Source: Paraburkholderia sp. D15 | GTDB taxonomy: Bacteria > Pseudomonadota > Gammaproteobacteria > Burkholderiales > Burkholderiaceae | DNA: 64,000 bases | NCBI RefSeq assembly: GCF_029910215.1 | Contig: NZ_CP110396.1 | Span: 868,001-932,000, forward strand | Reading direction: 5' to 3' | Shown here: positions 40,635-50,215 of the stretch, piece after piece | Layout of the letters: each line of letters begins with the position of its first letter | Numbering within the stretch: position 1 is the stretch's first letter | The notes under the pieces: model-generated | Database searches by the model: none | Seen by the model: only the letters and a program-made list of their open reading frames with translations | Told to the model about the DNA's origin: nothing | Position numbers and translations under genes: made by a program

Positions 40635-43430
40635 TCAGCGCTCGATCTTCGACATGACCGCCGTCGATGGATCGTAGCGATAGCCCTTCTGCGCCAGTTG
40701 CTGGGCCATCGTCGCGCCGATCAATTTCTGCTGCACGTCCCGCGAAATCAACTCGTGATCCGGCTTCAACCGCTCCAGCTCCGATGAAAGGCGGCGCACC
40801 AGCACGACTTCGCCCGTGCTGCGCGCATCGACGAACATGATCCGTTCGCTGGCGAGACCCAGGCGCTGCTTGAGTTCCTTCGCATGCGCGACCCATTGCT
40901 CGGCGTTCGAACGCAATTCGTCGAAGGCTTTCGTGTGCGCTTTGGCCTGCGCGGACATTTGCCGCTGCAATGCGGCGATTTCCTCGGCGCTGTCGTCGTC
41001 TTCCTTGACGTCGGGTTGCGGGTGGCGGCGCGCGTGTTTTTTCGCGGACTCGGGCCGCTCGGCGAGTTGCTTCTGCAAGTGCGTTGCGTGTTGTTCAGCG
41101 GCATCCGCGCGAGCCTTCGCGGCGCTCGCTTCCTGTTCGAGACGCGTGAGTTCGTCGCGTGCGGCGGTCGCGGCCGCGCTCAACCCGCCGATCTGTTCGC
41201 GCGCCGCATCGAGCTCCTGACTGACGCGGCGCACCTCGTCGACCCGCGCCGACGCTTCGTCCTGCTGCGTGGCCGCGGTTTGACGTTCGGTCGCCAACGC
41301 GTTGCGCGCTTCGTCGAGTTCGGCTTCCAGCGTCGCGATCCGCGCGAGCGTTTCCTTCGCCTCCGTCTGCGCGGCTTGTGCCCGCGTGGCCGCCGCGTCG
41401 GCTTCCTGCGACCAGCGCTGCGCTTCTTCCGCCGCTTCTTTCACCTTCGCCTGATGGGTTTGATCCAACGCCGCGATCTGCTGCAGCGCGTGATCGCGTT
41501 CCTGCAGAACGCGGATCATCTCCGCGTCCTTGGTCGACACGAGTTCGGCCAGGGTGTCGCGCGCCGCGCGTTCCTCTTCGAGACTCGCATGGGTGGTGTC
41601 GAGTCTGGCGCTCGCGGCGGACGCCTCGCGCATCAGTTCCTCGCTACGAGCTTCGGCCGCGCTCAATGCAGCGCTTTGTTCCGACGTATGCCGTTCCAGT
41701 TCCTCGACACGTGTCTGCGCCGCCGTCAATGCCTCTGTTTGACTGGACGCCTGCCGCTCCAACTCATCGACCCGCGTCTCAGCCGCCGTCAATGCCGCGC
41801 TCTGCCCGGACCCGTGCTGCTCCAGTTCCTCGATACGCGCCTCGGCGGTCTGCGCGCGCGCAATGGCCGCGCTTGCATCCTGCGACCAGCGTTGCGCCTC
41901 GTCCGCCTTCGCCTCGCGCGCCCGGTCCAGCGATGCGACTTCCTGCTGCGCGTAATCGCGTTCCTGCGCGATGCGCGCGATCTCCGCGTCCTTGCCCGCG
42001 ACCACCTCGACCAACGCTTCGCGCGCCTGACGCTCTTCGTCGAGACTCGTCTTCGTCGCTTCGAGCTTGAAGTCTTCCTCCGACGCCCGCTGCACGAGTT
42101 CTTCGATGCGCGCCTCGGCAGCCTGCGCACGCGAGGTCGCGGCCGCGGCGTCCATCGACCAGCGCTGCGCCTCTTCCGATTTCGCTTCGAGGTTGTCGTT
42201 CAGCGTCGCGCCCTGCTGTTTCGCCTGCTCGAACTCCGACGTGATACGCGCGATCTCGGCATCTCTCGCGGCGATACTTTCCGTCAGCCTCGCGTGCGTG
42301 TCGCGCGCTTGCGCGAGCGTCGCTTCGCTCGCCGCCAACGCGGCGGACTGCTCCGCCACGCGGCGCTCCAGTTCCTCGATGCGTGCCTCGGCGATTTGCG
42401 CGCGCGACGCCGCCGCGCTCGCCTCGTTCGACCAGCGCTCCGCTTCCGCCGACTTCGCCTGATGCGCGTCGTTCAACACGGCCATCTGCTGCCGCGCGTG
42501 TTCGTGTTCCTGGGTGACGCGTGCGATCTCGGCGTCCTTGTTCGACACGACCTCGACCAGCCCTTCGCGCGCCTGACGTTCCTCGTCGAGGCTCGTGCGT
42601 GTGGCGTCGTGCTGCGCGGCTTCCTCGACCGCGCGCTGCTCCAGTTCCTCGACGCGCGCCTCGGCGTCCTGAGCCCGCGACGTCGCCGCGCCCGCTTTCT
42701 GCGACCAGTGCCCGGCCTCTTCCGATTTCGCGTCGCAGGCTTCGCTCAGCGCGGTAGCCTGCTGCCGTGCGTGATCGCGCTCCTCGGTGACGCGCGCGAT
42801 CTCGTCGTCCTTGCCCAGCACGGTGACCGCAAGCGCCTCGCGCGCATGGCGTTCTTCGTCCAGCGCCGTTCTGGCGGATTCGAGCTGGGCCTGATCCGCC
42901 GACGTGCGCAACTCCAGTTCCTCGACGCGCGTCTCGGCCACTTCCGCGCGGCCGGTCGCATCGGCGAGTTCCGCGCCGAGATTGTGGGCGTTGAGTTCCG
43001 CCGCGTTCAGCGCGCTCGTCTGCGCGGCGAACCGTTCACGGGCCGCCTCCATTTCGTCGAGGGTCTTCTGATATTCGGCGAATGCCTCGTCGCGCTCCGC
43101 GAAGGCGGCATCGAGATGCTGGCCGACCGCGATCATGCGCTCCTGGAACGCATGTTCGGCCTGATCGCGCGACGCGACCCAGATGCGATCCGCGGCGTTC
43201 ATGATGGTTTCGGCCATGCCCGACGGCAAGCCGGCCTGCACCTGCATCTCCGGCGTGCGCGGTTGCCTGACGTCGCGCCAGCGTTGCAAAGCCTCGACGA
43301 CCTCGACGAGCGACCCGCTTTCGAGTTCTTTCCAGATGGCCACGGGCGAAACGCGCTTGCCTTCGTCGACCATGCGATCGGCGATGGCGGCAACCCGTTC
43401 ATCGGTGATGGTGTCTGCGTCCCTGGACAT
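40635..43430 (-). CDS. KfrA-like DNA-binding coiled-coil protein with 91-residue repeats
   Basis: 931 residues. Residues 1-110 match the KfrA N-terminal DNA-binding type (ITDERVAAIADRMVDEGKRVSPVAIWKELESGS), known from plasmid partition-linked regulators. Residues 169-532 are four tandem repeats of exactly 91 residues (13 heptads), each starting VEELE or IEELE and ending AEAR. Then come three 21-residue (3-heptad) repeats (533-595) and a fifth 91-type unit with a 4-residue insertion. A Lys/Asp-rich break (near 790-805) precedes a C-terminal block ending YRYDPSTAVMSKIER. Probably a long DNA-tethered filament or scaffold; true function unknown. KfrA of RK2-type plasmids is shorter (about 300-350 residues). 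Confidence 0.8.
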   Translation of the reverse strand: MSRDADTITDERVAAIADRMVDEGKRVSPVAIWKELESGSLVEVVEALQRWRDVRQPRTPEMQVQAGLPSGMAETIMNAADRIWVASRDQAEHAFQERMIAVGQHLDAAFAERDEAFAEYQKTLDEMEAARERFAAQTSALNAAELNAHNLGAELADATGRAEVAETRVEELELRTSADQAQLESARTALDEERHAREALAVTVLGKDDEIARVTEERDHARQQATALSEACDAKSEEAGHWSQKAGAATSRAQDAEARVEELEQRAVEEAAQHDATRTSLDEERQAREGLVEVVSNKDAEIARVTQEHEHARQQMAVLNDAHQAKSAEAERWSNEASAAASRAQIAEARIEELERRVAEQSAALAASEATLAQARDTHARLTESIAARDAEIARITSEFEQAKQQGATLNDNLEAKSEEAQRWSMDAAAATSRAQAAEARIEELVQRASEEDFKLEATKTSLDEERQAREALVEVVAGKDAEIARIAQERDYAQQEVASLDRAREAKADEAQRWSQDASAAIARAQTAEARIEELEQHGSGQSAALTAAETRVDELERQASSQTEALTAAQTRVEELERHTSEQSAALSAAEARSEELMREASAASARLDTTHASLEEERAARDTLAELVSTKDAEMIRVLQERDHALQQIAALDQTHQAKVKEAAEEAQRWSQEADAAATRAQAAQTEAKETLARIATLEAELDEARNALATERQTAATQQDEASARVDEVRRVSQELDAAREQIGGLSAAATAARDELTRLEQEASAAKARADAAEQHATHLQKQLAERPESAKKHARRHPQPDVKEDDDSAEEIAALQRQMSAQAKAHTKAFDELRSNAEQWVAHAKELKQRLGLASERIMFVDARSTGEVVLVRRLSSELERLKPDHELISRDVQQKLIGATMAQQLAQKGYRYDPSTAVMSKIER
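41646..42926 (-). repeat. In-gene tandem repeats: 4 x 273 nt plus 3 x 63 nt
   Basis: Four units of 273 nt (41835-42926) followed by three of 63 nt (41646-41834). Both lengths are whole numbers of codons and of heptads. Units share the core LDEERQARE, KDAEIARV, AKSEEAQRWS and RAQxAEAR. Divergence between units is moderate, so the amplification is old or units diverge under selection. Confidence 0.85.
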
Positions 43431-43607
43431 ACGTGCCTCTAATTCAATGTGGCCGGGCGAAATGTAAAGTCTCCCATACGTTGCCGTGTCCCGCCATATG
43501 TTCGGCGAAAGGGAAATGACAGATTGTGGCGGCTGTGCGAGTCACGGCGGCGACAGCGGCGGCTCCGGCAGCCGCTCCGCCGTGCATTGCGCCGCTCACT
43601 CCGCCGC

Positions 43608-46600
43608 TCACTCCGTCACGCAGGACCGCGCCTCGAGCCGCCGCAACACGGCTTCGAATTCCTCCGCCGGCAGCGGACGGCAGAAGTAATAACCCTGGTA
43701 CGCATGGCAGCCGGCCGTCGCCAGAAAATCCCGCTGCGCCTCGGTTTCCACGCCTTCGGCGATCACGCCGAGCCCCAGGCTGTGCGCGAGCGCGACGATG
43801 GTTCGGGCAATCACCGCGTCGTTGGGATCGACGAGCACGTCGCGCACGAACGAGCGGTCGATCTTCAGCTGGTCCAACGGCAGGCGCTTCAGATACGACA
43901 GCGACGAATAGCCGATGCCGAAATCGTCGAGCGAAAACACCACGCCGGTGGCCTTGAGCGCAGTCATCTTCTCGATGATGTCCTGCACGTTGTCCACCAG
44001 CACGCTCTCGGTCAACTCCAGCTTCAGGCGCTCGGGTCGCGCGCCGGTCCGCTCGATGATCGCCAGTACCTTGTCGACGAAGTCCGGCTCGCGGAACTGC
44101 TGCGCGCTGACGTTGACCGCGACGGTCAGATGCGCCATCTCCGGATGCGCGGCCCAGCGCGCCAGTTGCACGCATGCCGCCTCCAGCACCCAGCTGCCGA
44201 GCGCGAGAATCAGCCCGGACTCCTCGGCCACCGGAATAAAATCGGCCGGCATCACGATGCCGCGTTGCGGATGCCGCCAGCGCACCAGCGCCTCGACACC
44301 AGTGATCCGCGAGGCGTCGATCTGCGCCTCATAGTGCAGCAGGAACTGATTCTCTTCAATGGCGGTGCGCAAGCCCGCATCCAGCGCCGCGCGCGCCATG
44401 ACCACGGTCTGCATCTCCGGATCGAACAGCCGCACGGCATTGCGCCCGCGTTCCTTCGACTTGTACATCGCGAGGTCGGCCTGCTTCAGCAACTCGTCGA
44501 TCGATGCCTGATGCCCCTGGAACACCGTCGCGCCGACACTCGCGGTACTGCGGTACTCGACCTCGCCGAGTTGATACGGGTCGCCCAGCATCGCGAGAAT
44601 CTTCTCGCCGAGCGCTTCGGTTTCCTTGGCGGCCTGGCACGGGTCCGCGTGCAGATTGCTCAGCACCATCACGAATTCGTCGCCGCCCACCCGCGCCACC
44701 GTGTCGGTCGCACGCACGCTCACCGCGAGACGGTGCGCGACCTGCTGCAGCAGCAGATCGCCCTTGTCGTGACCCAAGGTATCGTTCAGCGTCTTGAAGT
44801 GATCCAGATCGATGAACAGCAACGCGCCGCACGCATCGCTGCGGGCGCTCGCGGTCATCGCCTGCTTCAGCCGTTCGAGCAGCAACGTGCGGTTCGGCAG
44901 ACGCGTGAGCGCGTCGTAGAACGCCAGTTCCTTGATGCGCTCCTCGGCGATCTTGCGCTCGGTGATGTCGTGGTGCGTGCAGACGTAGTGACTGACGATG
45001 CCGTTCTCGCCCATCACCGCGGAAATGGTCAGCCACTTCGGATAGACCTCGCCGTTCTTGCGGCGGTCCCAGATCTCGCCCTGCCAGCCGCCGGAACGAT
45101 GAATCGATTCCCACATCTTGCGGTAGAACGCCGCGTCGTGACGGTCCGAGCGCAACACCTGCGGCGTCTTGCCGACGATTTCGGCGGCGCTGTAGCCGGT
45201 GCATTCGGTGAAGGCCGAATTCACGCGCAGGATCCGGGCGCCGAAGTCGGTGATCATCATCGGTTCCATCGAATCGAACGCGACGGCGGCGATCCGCAGT
45301 TCCGCTTCCGCCTGCTTGCGTTCGGTGATGTCCCGGCCGCTGGTGCGAACGCCGATGCAATCGCCGTGCGAATCGCTGATCGGCACCCAGGACACCGACA
45401 GCCAGACCAGCGTGCCATCCTTGCGCACGCAACGAAACTCGAGATCGTCGCCACGATAGCCGCGCAATCCGCGCTGAAGTTCCGGCATGACGCGCGGCAG
45501 ATCCGCCGGATGAATCACGGTGCCGGCAAAGTCCGGCATGGCCATGCATTCGTCGACGCTAAAGCCGATGTACTTCGCCACCGACGAATTGATCCAGCGC
45601 GGCTTGCTGTCCGTGCCCCACCAGACCTCCCAGTTCACCGTGCAGTCGGCGATCGCGCGGAACTTCTCCTCGTTCTCGCGCAGCTCGCGCGTCATCGACG
45701 AAGCGAGCCGCAACGCACGGCCGTGGCCGGTCATCATGAGCCAGGTGAGCAGCGCCAGCAGCAGGCTCAGGCCCGTGCCGGTCGCGGCGATCTGCAACGC
45801 CGCGTTGCGGCCGAAGCGGGCCTTGAAGTCGTCGTGGGCGGTCATCGACAGGGTCCAGTCGTGGCCGCCGACGACCAGATACTCGTTGGCCGTGATGTCC
45901 GTGGGCAGATGCGTCGCCGCATCGGGTGTTCTGTGCAACAGCGCCGCTGACGACGGCTCGACGCCGTCGTAGATCGCGAGCGACAGACCCGGCGGCTGCT
46001 CGCCATACAGACTCGCGACGACGTCGTGCATGCGGAACGACGCGTAGACCCAGCCAAGCAGATTCGCGCGGCGCTGCGCGACCGTCTCCTGCGACTGCCC
46101 GCGCGCGTACACCGGCAGGTACATGATGAAACCGGGCCGCGCGTTCGGCCCCGTATCCACCACCAGATTGACCTTGCCGGACACGGTCGCCATGCCGGAG
46201 TCGCGCGCCTGTTCCATCGCGCGCCGCCGCACCGGATCGGCCCACGCATCGAAACCCGGCGGCACGCGGTTCAAGCCGACCGACGGCGCGCGCTGGATCA
46301 CCGGCGCGTAGTTATCGCGTGAACCTTCGGGCAGGATCGTGTAGTCGCGCAGCCCTTGCCGGTGCATTTCGTCGATGTGGTCGCTGCGGCTCGCCGCCGG
46401 CACCCACGCGACGAGGCCGATGGCCTGGATGCCGGAGAAGTTCGAGTCGAGATTCAGCGTGTCGACGTAGTCGCGAAAGTGGCCGCGATCCAGTTCGCCC
46501 TCGGCGGCGAACAGGCTCTGCACGCCACGCAACAGCAATTCGTAGGTGCCCATGCGCTGCTCGATACGGCTCACCGCGTCGCCCAGCGTGAAATTGAATT

Positions 46601-46715
46601 GCGTGAGCAGTTCGTGACGCGCGGCCTCGCGCTCGTGGTCCCACAGCACCCACGTCACGCTCAACGCCGCCGACAACACCAGCAGCGGCAGCAGGGCAAT
46701 CCGCGCCCAACTCAC
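43608..46715 (-). CDS. CHASE-PAS-PAS-GGDEF-EAL cyclic-di-GMP protein
   Basis: 1035 residues from GTG 46715, which overlaps the stop of the periplasmic binding protein (GTGA). Order: TM1, CHASE periplasmic sensor (near 40-300), TM2, two PAS/PAC units (ending DITERKQAE and DITERKIAE), GGDEF, EAL. The GGDEF site is intact (RVGGDEF) with an RxxD I-site (RATD) five residues before it. The EAL set is also complete (VEALVRW, ELTES, DDFGIGYSSL, EGVETEAQ). Both cyclase and phosphodiesterase activity are therefore possible. Coupling to a solute-binding protein suggests the pair senses a periplasmic ligand. Confidence 0.93.
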   Translation of the reverse strand: MSWARIALLPLLVLSAALSVTWVLWDHEREAARHELLTQFNFTLGDAVSRIEQRMGTYELLLRGVQSLFAAEGELDRGHFRDYVDTLNLDSNFSGIQAIGLVAWVPAASRSDHIDEMHRQGLRDYTILPEGSRDNYAPVIQRAPSVGLNRVPPGFDAWADPVRRRAMEQARDSGMATVSGKVNLVVDTGPNARPGFIMYLPVYARGQSQETVAQRRANLLGWVYASFRMHDVVASLYGEQPPGLSLAIYDGVEPSSAALLHRTPDAATHLPTDITANEYLVVGGHDWTLSMTAHDDFKARFGRNAALQIAATGTGLSLLLALLTWLMMTGHGRALRLASSMTRELRENEEKFRAIADCTVNWEVWWGTDSKPRWINSSVAKYIGFSVDECMAMPDFAGTVIHPADLPRVMPELQRGLRGYRGDDLEFRCVRKDGTLVWLSVSWVPISDSHGDCIGVRTSGRDITERKQAEAELRIAAVAFDSMEPMMITDFGARILRVNSAFTECTGYSAAEIVGKTPQVLRSDRHDAAFYRKMWESIHRSGGWQGEIWDRRKNGEVYPKWLTISAVMGENGIVSHYVCTHHDITERKIAEERIKELAFYDALTRLPNRTLLLERLKQAMTASARSDACGALLFIDLDHFKTLNDTLGHDKGDLLLQQVAHRLAVSVRATDTVARVGGDEFVMVLSNLHADPCQAAKETEALGEKILAMLGDPYQLGEVEYRSTASVGATVFQGHQASIDELLKQADLAMYKSKERGRNAVRLFDPEMQTVVMARAALDAGLRTAIEENQFLLHYEAQIDASRITGVEALVRWRHPQRGIVMPADFIPVAEESGLILALGSWVLEAACVQLARWAAHPEMAHLTVAVNVSAQQFREPDFVDKVLAIIERTGARPERLKLELTESVLVDNVQDIIEKMTALKATGVVFSLDDFGIGYSSLSYLKRLPLDQLKIDRSFVRDVLVDPNDAVIARTIVALAHSLGLGVIAEGVETEAQRDFLATAGCHAYQGYYFCRPLPAEEFEAVLRRLEARSCVTE

Positions 46716-47506
46716 GGCGGCGTCGGGAAATCGACCATCGCATCGGCGAGGTCGGGTTTGAAGTACTTCTGGAACAGACGCCGCACCGTGCCGTCCGCAC
46801 GCATCTGATCGACCAGCGCACGCCATTTTTCCCGCTGCTCGGGCGGCAGCGCCTTCTTCGACATGATCAGGCCGTGCGGCACCGAGGGGTCGTCGAAGGC
46901 CACGATCGTGGTGACGTCGCGGATTTTCTTCTCGTCGATTGCAGGGTAATCGAAAGGCTCGATGATCATGCCTTGAATGCGCCGCAGGATCAGCGCCTGA
47001 TACAGCGGATCGAGACCGCCGGCCTGGCTCACGCGGTTCTGCGCGGCCAGCGAGTCGACGAGGCGGTTGGCGGATTCGCTGTAGCGGAAGCTGCGGATCA
47101 CGCCGAGCTGGAACTGCCGGTTGCGTTCGAAGTCGGCCGGTTTCTGGATGCCCGCGTCCTTGCGGACCAGCAGATAGTATTTGTCGCTGAAGTACCAGGC
47201 GAAGTCCGCGTACTGGTTACGCTCGTCGTTGGCGATGCCCGAGAGGCTGAAGTCGAGCGCGCCGGATTCGATCAGCTTCCAGATCCTGGCCCGCGACATC
47301 AGGCTCACGCGGATATGGCAGCCGCTGCGGCGCGTCAGCTCCTCGGCGAAATCCTTGTCGATGCCGCTGTCGGTATCCACCGAATAGAGCAGGCCGTGGT
47401 CGTGTAGCGCGAGCGTAAAGGTACGCGTGCAGTCCGGGCCCGCGGCAAAAGCGCCGTGCAAGCAGCACAGCGCTAACAGCAGGCCGCCCAGGCCTTGTCG
47501 AATCAC
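46712..47506 (-). CDS. Periplasmic solute-binding protein (amino-acid ABC type), stand-alone
   Basis: 264 residues. Signal peptide GLGGLLLALCCLHGAFA, then an SBP_bac_3-type fold: DTDSGIDKDFAEELTRRSGCHI, the hinge-side ALDFSLSGIANDERN, and ALPPEQREKWRALVDQMRADGTVRRLFQKYF at the end. No ABC permease or ATPase is adjacent. Instead its stop overlaps the start of the GGDEF-EAL sensor. Likely a ligand-presenting partner of that sensor; the ligand may be an amino acid (inference). Confidence 0.9.
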   Translation of the reverse strand: MIRQGLGGLLLALCCLHGAFAAGPDCTRTFTLALHDHGLLYSVDTDSGIDKDFAEELTRRSGCHIRVSLMSRARIWKLIESGALDFSLSGIANDERNQYADFAWYFSDKYYLLVRKDAGIQKPADFERNRQFQLGVIRSFRYSESANRLVDSLAAQNRVSQAGGLDPLYQALILRRIQGMIIEPFDYPAIDEKKIRDVTTIVAFDDPSVPHGLIMSKKALPPEQREKWRALVDQMRADGTVRRLFQKYFKPDLADAMVDFPTPP

Positions 47507-47794
47507 AGTGTCTCCATCGTGCGGAAGTGGCTTGATAACGCGTTCGAACCGGGACTCGCTTCACGTAGTATCGGCAACGCGTTACCGTTCTTGAGCAGCG
47601 GTCGTATTTTGGCAGGGAACTTTATTGGTTTGTATTGTTTGCGGTGGATTTTTGTGCGGAAGAGGACATCGCGGGCCTGATTCAGGGGGGTGTTCAAGCC
47701 GATGCGGGCCGATGCGGGCACGTGCAGGCTTATCCGGCTTTGTCCGCTTTGTCCGTATTTCCACCGCCGTCCGCCAACGCCAGGAGAAACACCC

Positions 47795-48436
47795 ATGACC
47801 GGCCCCGCGCTTCCCGCATCCGACTTTCGCCGTCAACGCCGCGCCGGCATCGCCGGTATCGCCGTCGCCTCGCTGCTCGCCGTCGTGCTCTGGCTCGGCA
47901 TCGAGCGCGGCATGGCCCCGTTGCCGGGCATGGACAGCCTCGGCGCACGCATGCTCGTCACACTCAAATGCTTTTGCGTCGCCGTGCTGTTCAGTGTCGT
48001 GACCGGCGTCGAGGCGGTCGCGCACGAGCGGCTGACCTCGCCTGCCTTCGACCCGCTGGCGGGCTTCGAAACTCGCAGATTGCGAATCAACCAGCGCTAC
48101 CTGCAGAACACGGTCGAGCAGATCATCGTCTTCGCCGCGGCGCTGTTCGGCCTGGCCGCGTACTGTGCCGACGGTTCGTCGATGCGCGCGGTGGTCGCGA
48201 CGACAGTCGTCTGGATCGTGGCGCGCGCCGCATTCTGGCTCGGCTATCAACGCAGCGCCGCGTTACGCGGTCTCGGCGCACCCGGCATGGCGCTGAGCAT
48301 GATCGTGCTGCTGTACGTGGCGAGCCGTTTCGGTGATGAACTCGCGGGGACGGCCGGCGCGATTGCGCCGCTCGCGCTGTTTTTCGCCATCGAGGCGGTG
48401 TTGTTCGTGGGGACGCGGCCGCAGAAAACCGGATGA
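47795..48436 (+). CDS. MAPEG-family membrane protein
   Basis: 213 residues, four membrane helices. MAPEG features: helix 2 LVTLKCFCVAVLFSVVTGVEAVAHE, then the loop RINQRYLQNTVEQIIVFAAALFGLA with the conserved NTxEQ. CAGGAGAAAC precedes the ATG 47795. MAPEG proteins include glutathione-dependent and unknown-function members; substrate unknown. Convergent with the chemoreceptor gene. Confidence 0.88.
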   Translation: MTGPALPASDFRRQRRAGIAGIAVASLLAVVLWLGIERGMAPLPGMDSLGARMLVTLKCFCVAVLFSVVTGVEAVAHERLTSPAFDPLAGFETRRLRINQRYLQNTVEQIIVFAAALFGLAAYCADGSSMRAVVATTVVWIVARAAFWLGYQRSAALRGLGAPGMALSMIVLLYVASRFGDELAGTAGAIAPLALFFAIEAVLFVGTRPQKTG

Positions 48437-48485
48437 CGCCTGTGAAAGGCAGCGTCATGTCGATCGGCGCGCGCCCCGCTTGCGT

Positions 48486-49982
48486 CTATAGCCGGAACAC
48501 CGTCACCGCCGCGTGCAGTTTCGCGGCCTGATCGTCCAGCGATTGCGCGGCCGCGGCCGCCTGCTCGACGAGCGCCGCGTTCTGCTGCGTCACCTCGTCC
48601 ATCTGCGTGACGGCCTGGCCGACCTGATCGATGCCCTTGCTCTGCTCGTCCGACGCCGCGGCGATCTCGCCCATGATGTCGGTCACGCGCGTCACGGCGG
48701 CGATGATGTCGCGCATCGTCGTGCCGGCCTGTCCCACCAGATCCGTCCCGACGTTCACGTGCGTGGCCGATGCGTTGATCAGATCCTTGATCTCCTTCGC
48801 GGCCGATGCCGAACGCTGCGCGAGCGTGCGCACCTCGCCGGCCACGACGGCAAACCCGCGGCCCTGCTCGCCGGCGCGCGCCGCTTCGACCGCGGCATTC
48901 AGCGCGAGAATATTGGTCTGAAACGCAATCCCGTCGATGATGCCAATGATGTCGGCGATCTTCGACGAACTCGCGCTGATCTCGCTCATCGTCTCCACGA
49001 CGTTCGTGACGACCTCGCTGCCGTGCCCCGCGATGTCGGACGCGTTCGCCGCGAGGCCGCTCGCCTGGCGCGCGTTTTCCGCGTTCTGCCGCACGGTGCC
49101 GGTCAACTGCTCCATGCTGGCCGCGGTTTCCTGCAACGACGCCGCCTGCTCTTCCGTGCGCGACGACAGATCGGTATTGCCCGACGCGATTTCCTTCGAC
49201 GCCGTGCTCACCGACGTCACCGACTCCCGCACTTCCGTCATCACCGCCTGGATACGGTCCATCAACTGATTGAACGCGGTGGCGGTCTGGCCGATTTCAT
49301 CCTTGCTGTAGGCCGGCGCGCGCAAGGTCATATCGAGCGACTGGCTCGCCTGCTGCAACGTGCCCTGAATGCCGGACAACGCCGTCTGGATCGAACGCGA
49401 CAGCACCATGATCCAGCCGACCACCAGCGCGAGCACCGCCAGCATGACCGCGATCACCGTGCGCACCGCCGTCGCGCTCGTGCGGGTCGCGGCTTCGTTG
49501 CGCTGTTCCGCCTGACTGTTGGCCTCTTCGATAATCTGTTCGATCGACGCCTGCAGCGGCTGGAATTCCGCGTGATAGAGCGCGGTGACCTGCTCGTTCG
49601 CCGCCTTCGAATCGTGCGCCGCGAGGTCGATCAATTGCCGCGACTTGCGATCGTACGAATTCCATGCGGCCACCACCTTGCTGAAACGGTCCTGCTGTTC
49701 GGACGAATCGAATAACGGCAGAATGACGCTCGACCACTTCGCGACATTTCCTTCGGCATCCGAAAATACTTTCTTCGTATCGTCGGTGGTGGGATCGAGT
49801 TCGATGGTCGATAACGCACTGCCCTTGATATCCGCCAGACCGCGCGCCTGCTTTTCCAACCGGTGCGAGGCAGCCTGCGCGCCGTTGACCGAACTGAATC
49901 CGATCGATGTCACGACCGTGCCGAATCCAATGGCAAGCAGCGTGACCAGCATGAGCAAGCGGAGCTTCAATTTAATTGTCAT
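48486..49982 (-). CDS. Methyl-accepting chemotaxis protein
   Basis: 498 residues from ATG 49982 ([23 protein letters not shown]1). The periplasmic helical domain (about 30-185) is a four-helix bundle type (Tar-ligand/4HB_MCP). TM2 is near 192-215, HAMP near 215-270, then a long methylated-helix and signalling tip with [20 protein letters not shown] and [12 protein letters not shown]. No C-terminal receptor-methylase-tethering pentapeptide is visible (ends AAVTVFRL). A sigma28-like promoter lies upstream. Confidence 0.95.
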   Translation of the reverse strand: MTIKLKLRLLMLVTLLAIGFGTVVTSIGFSSVNGAQAASHRLEKQARGLADIKGSALSTIELDPTTDDTKKVFSDAEGNVAKWSSVILPLFDSSEQQDRFSKVVAAWNSYDRKSRQLIDLAAHDSKAANEQVTALYHAEFQPLQASIEQIIEEANSQAEQRNEAATRTSATAVRTVIAVMLAVLALVVGWIMVLSRSIQTALSGIQGTLQQASQSLDMTLRAPAYSKDEIGQTATAFNQLMDRIQAVMTEVRESVTSVSTASKEIASGNTDLSSRTEEQAASLQETAASMEQLTGTVRQNAENARQASGLAANASDIAGHGSEVVTNVVETMSEISASSSKIADIIGIIDGIAFQTNILALNAAVEAARAGEQGRGFAVVAGEVRTLAQRSASAAKEIKDLINASATHVNVGTDLVGQAGTTMRDIIAAVTRVTDIMGEIAAASDEQSKGIDQVGQAVTQMDEVTQQNAALVEQAAAAAQSLDDQAAKLHAAVTVFRL

Positions 49983-50019
49983 AAGAATCGTCCCCCAAGT
50001 CCGAATATCTAAAACATGC

Positions 50020-50046
50020 TTTCGGCATAAATAGTGGGAAACTTGA
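50020..50046 (-). promoter_or_regulatory. Sigma28 (FliA)-like promoter of the chemoreceptor gene
   Basis: On the minus strand, TCAAGT (50046-50041) is followed after 14 bases by GCCGAAA (50026-50020), close to the flagellar class III pattern TCAAG(T)-N13-15-GCCGATA. It lies 38 bases before the start at 49982. Typical for receptor genes co-regulated with flagella. Confidence 0.5.
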
Positions 50047-50215
50047 GCCAAAGCGCCCTATGCAAACCCTTGGCCGGCGCCGGCTTTATGACGGCACATT
50101 ACCAATCGAATTAACAAGCTCCATTGACGGCACAATTGAAAGCCTTACAACTTCTCGCGATTTAAATAACAAAAAGACACTTGTCATGTGCGCAGCGCTT
50201 TTCGAGAGCATCACA

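Noticed and set aside
41646..42926. Repeated block considered as a CRISPR or transposon array
   Set aside because: Repeats are in frame, contiguous, diverged and encode heptad coiled coil; no spacer structure.
40884..43442. 852-codon plus-strand frame antisense to the KfrA-like gene
   Set aside because: Mirror of a repeated coding sequence; Leu/Arg-rich and repeats at the same period as the sense gene, so a by-product.
43449..45950. 833-codon plus-strand frame antisense to the GGDEF-EAL gene
   Set aside because: His/Arg-rich with no domain; sense strand has complete GGDEF and EAL motifs.
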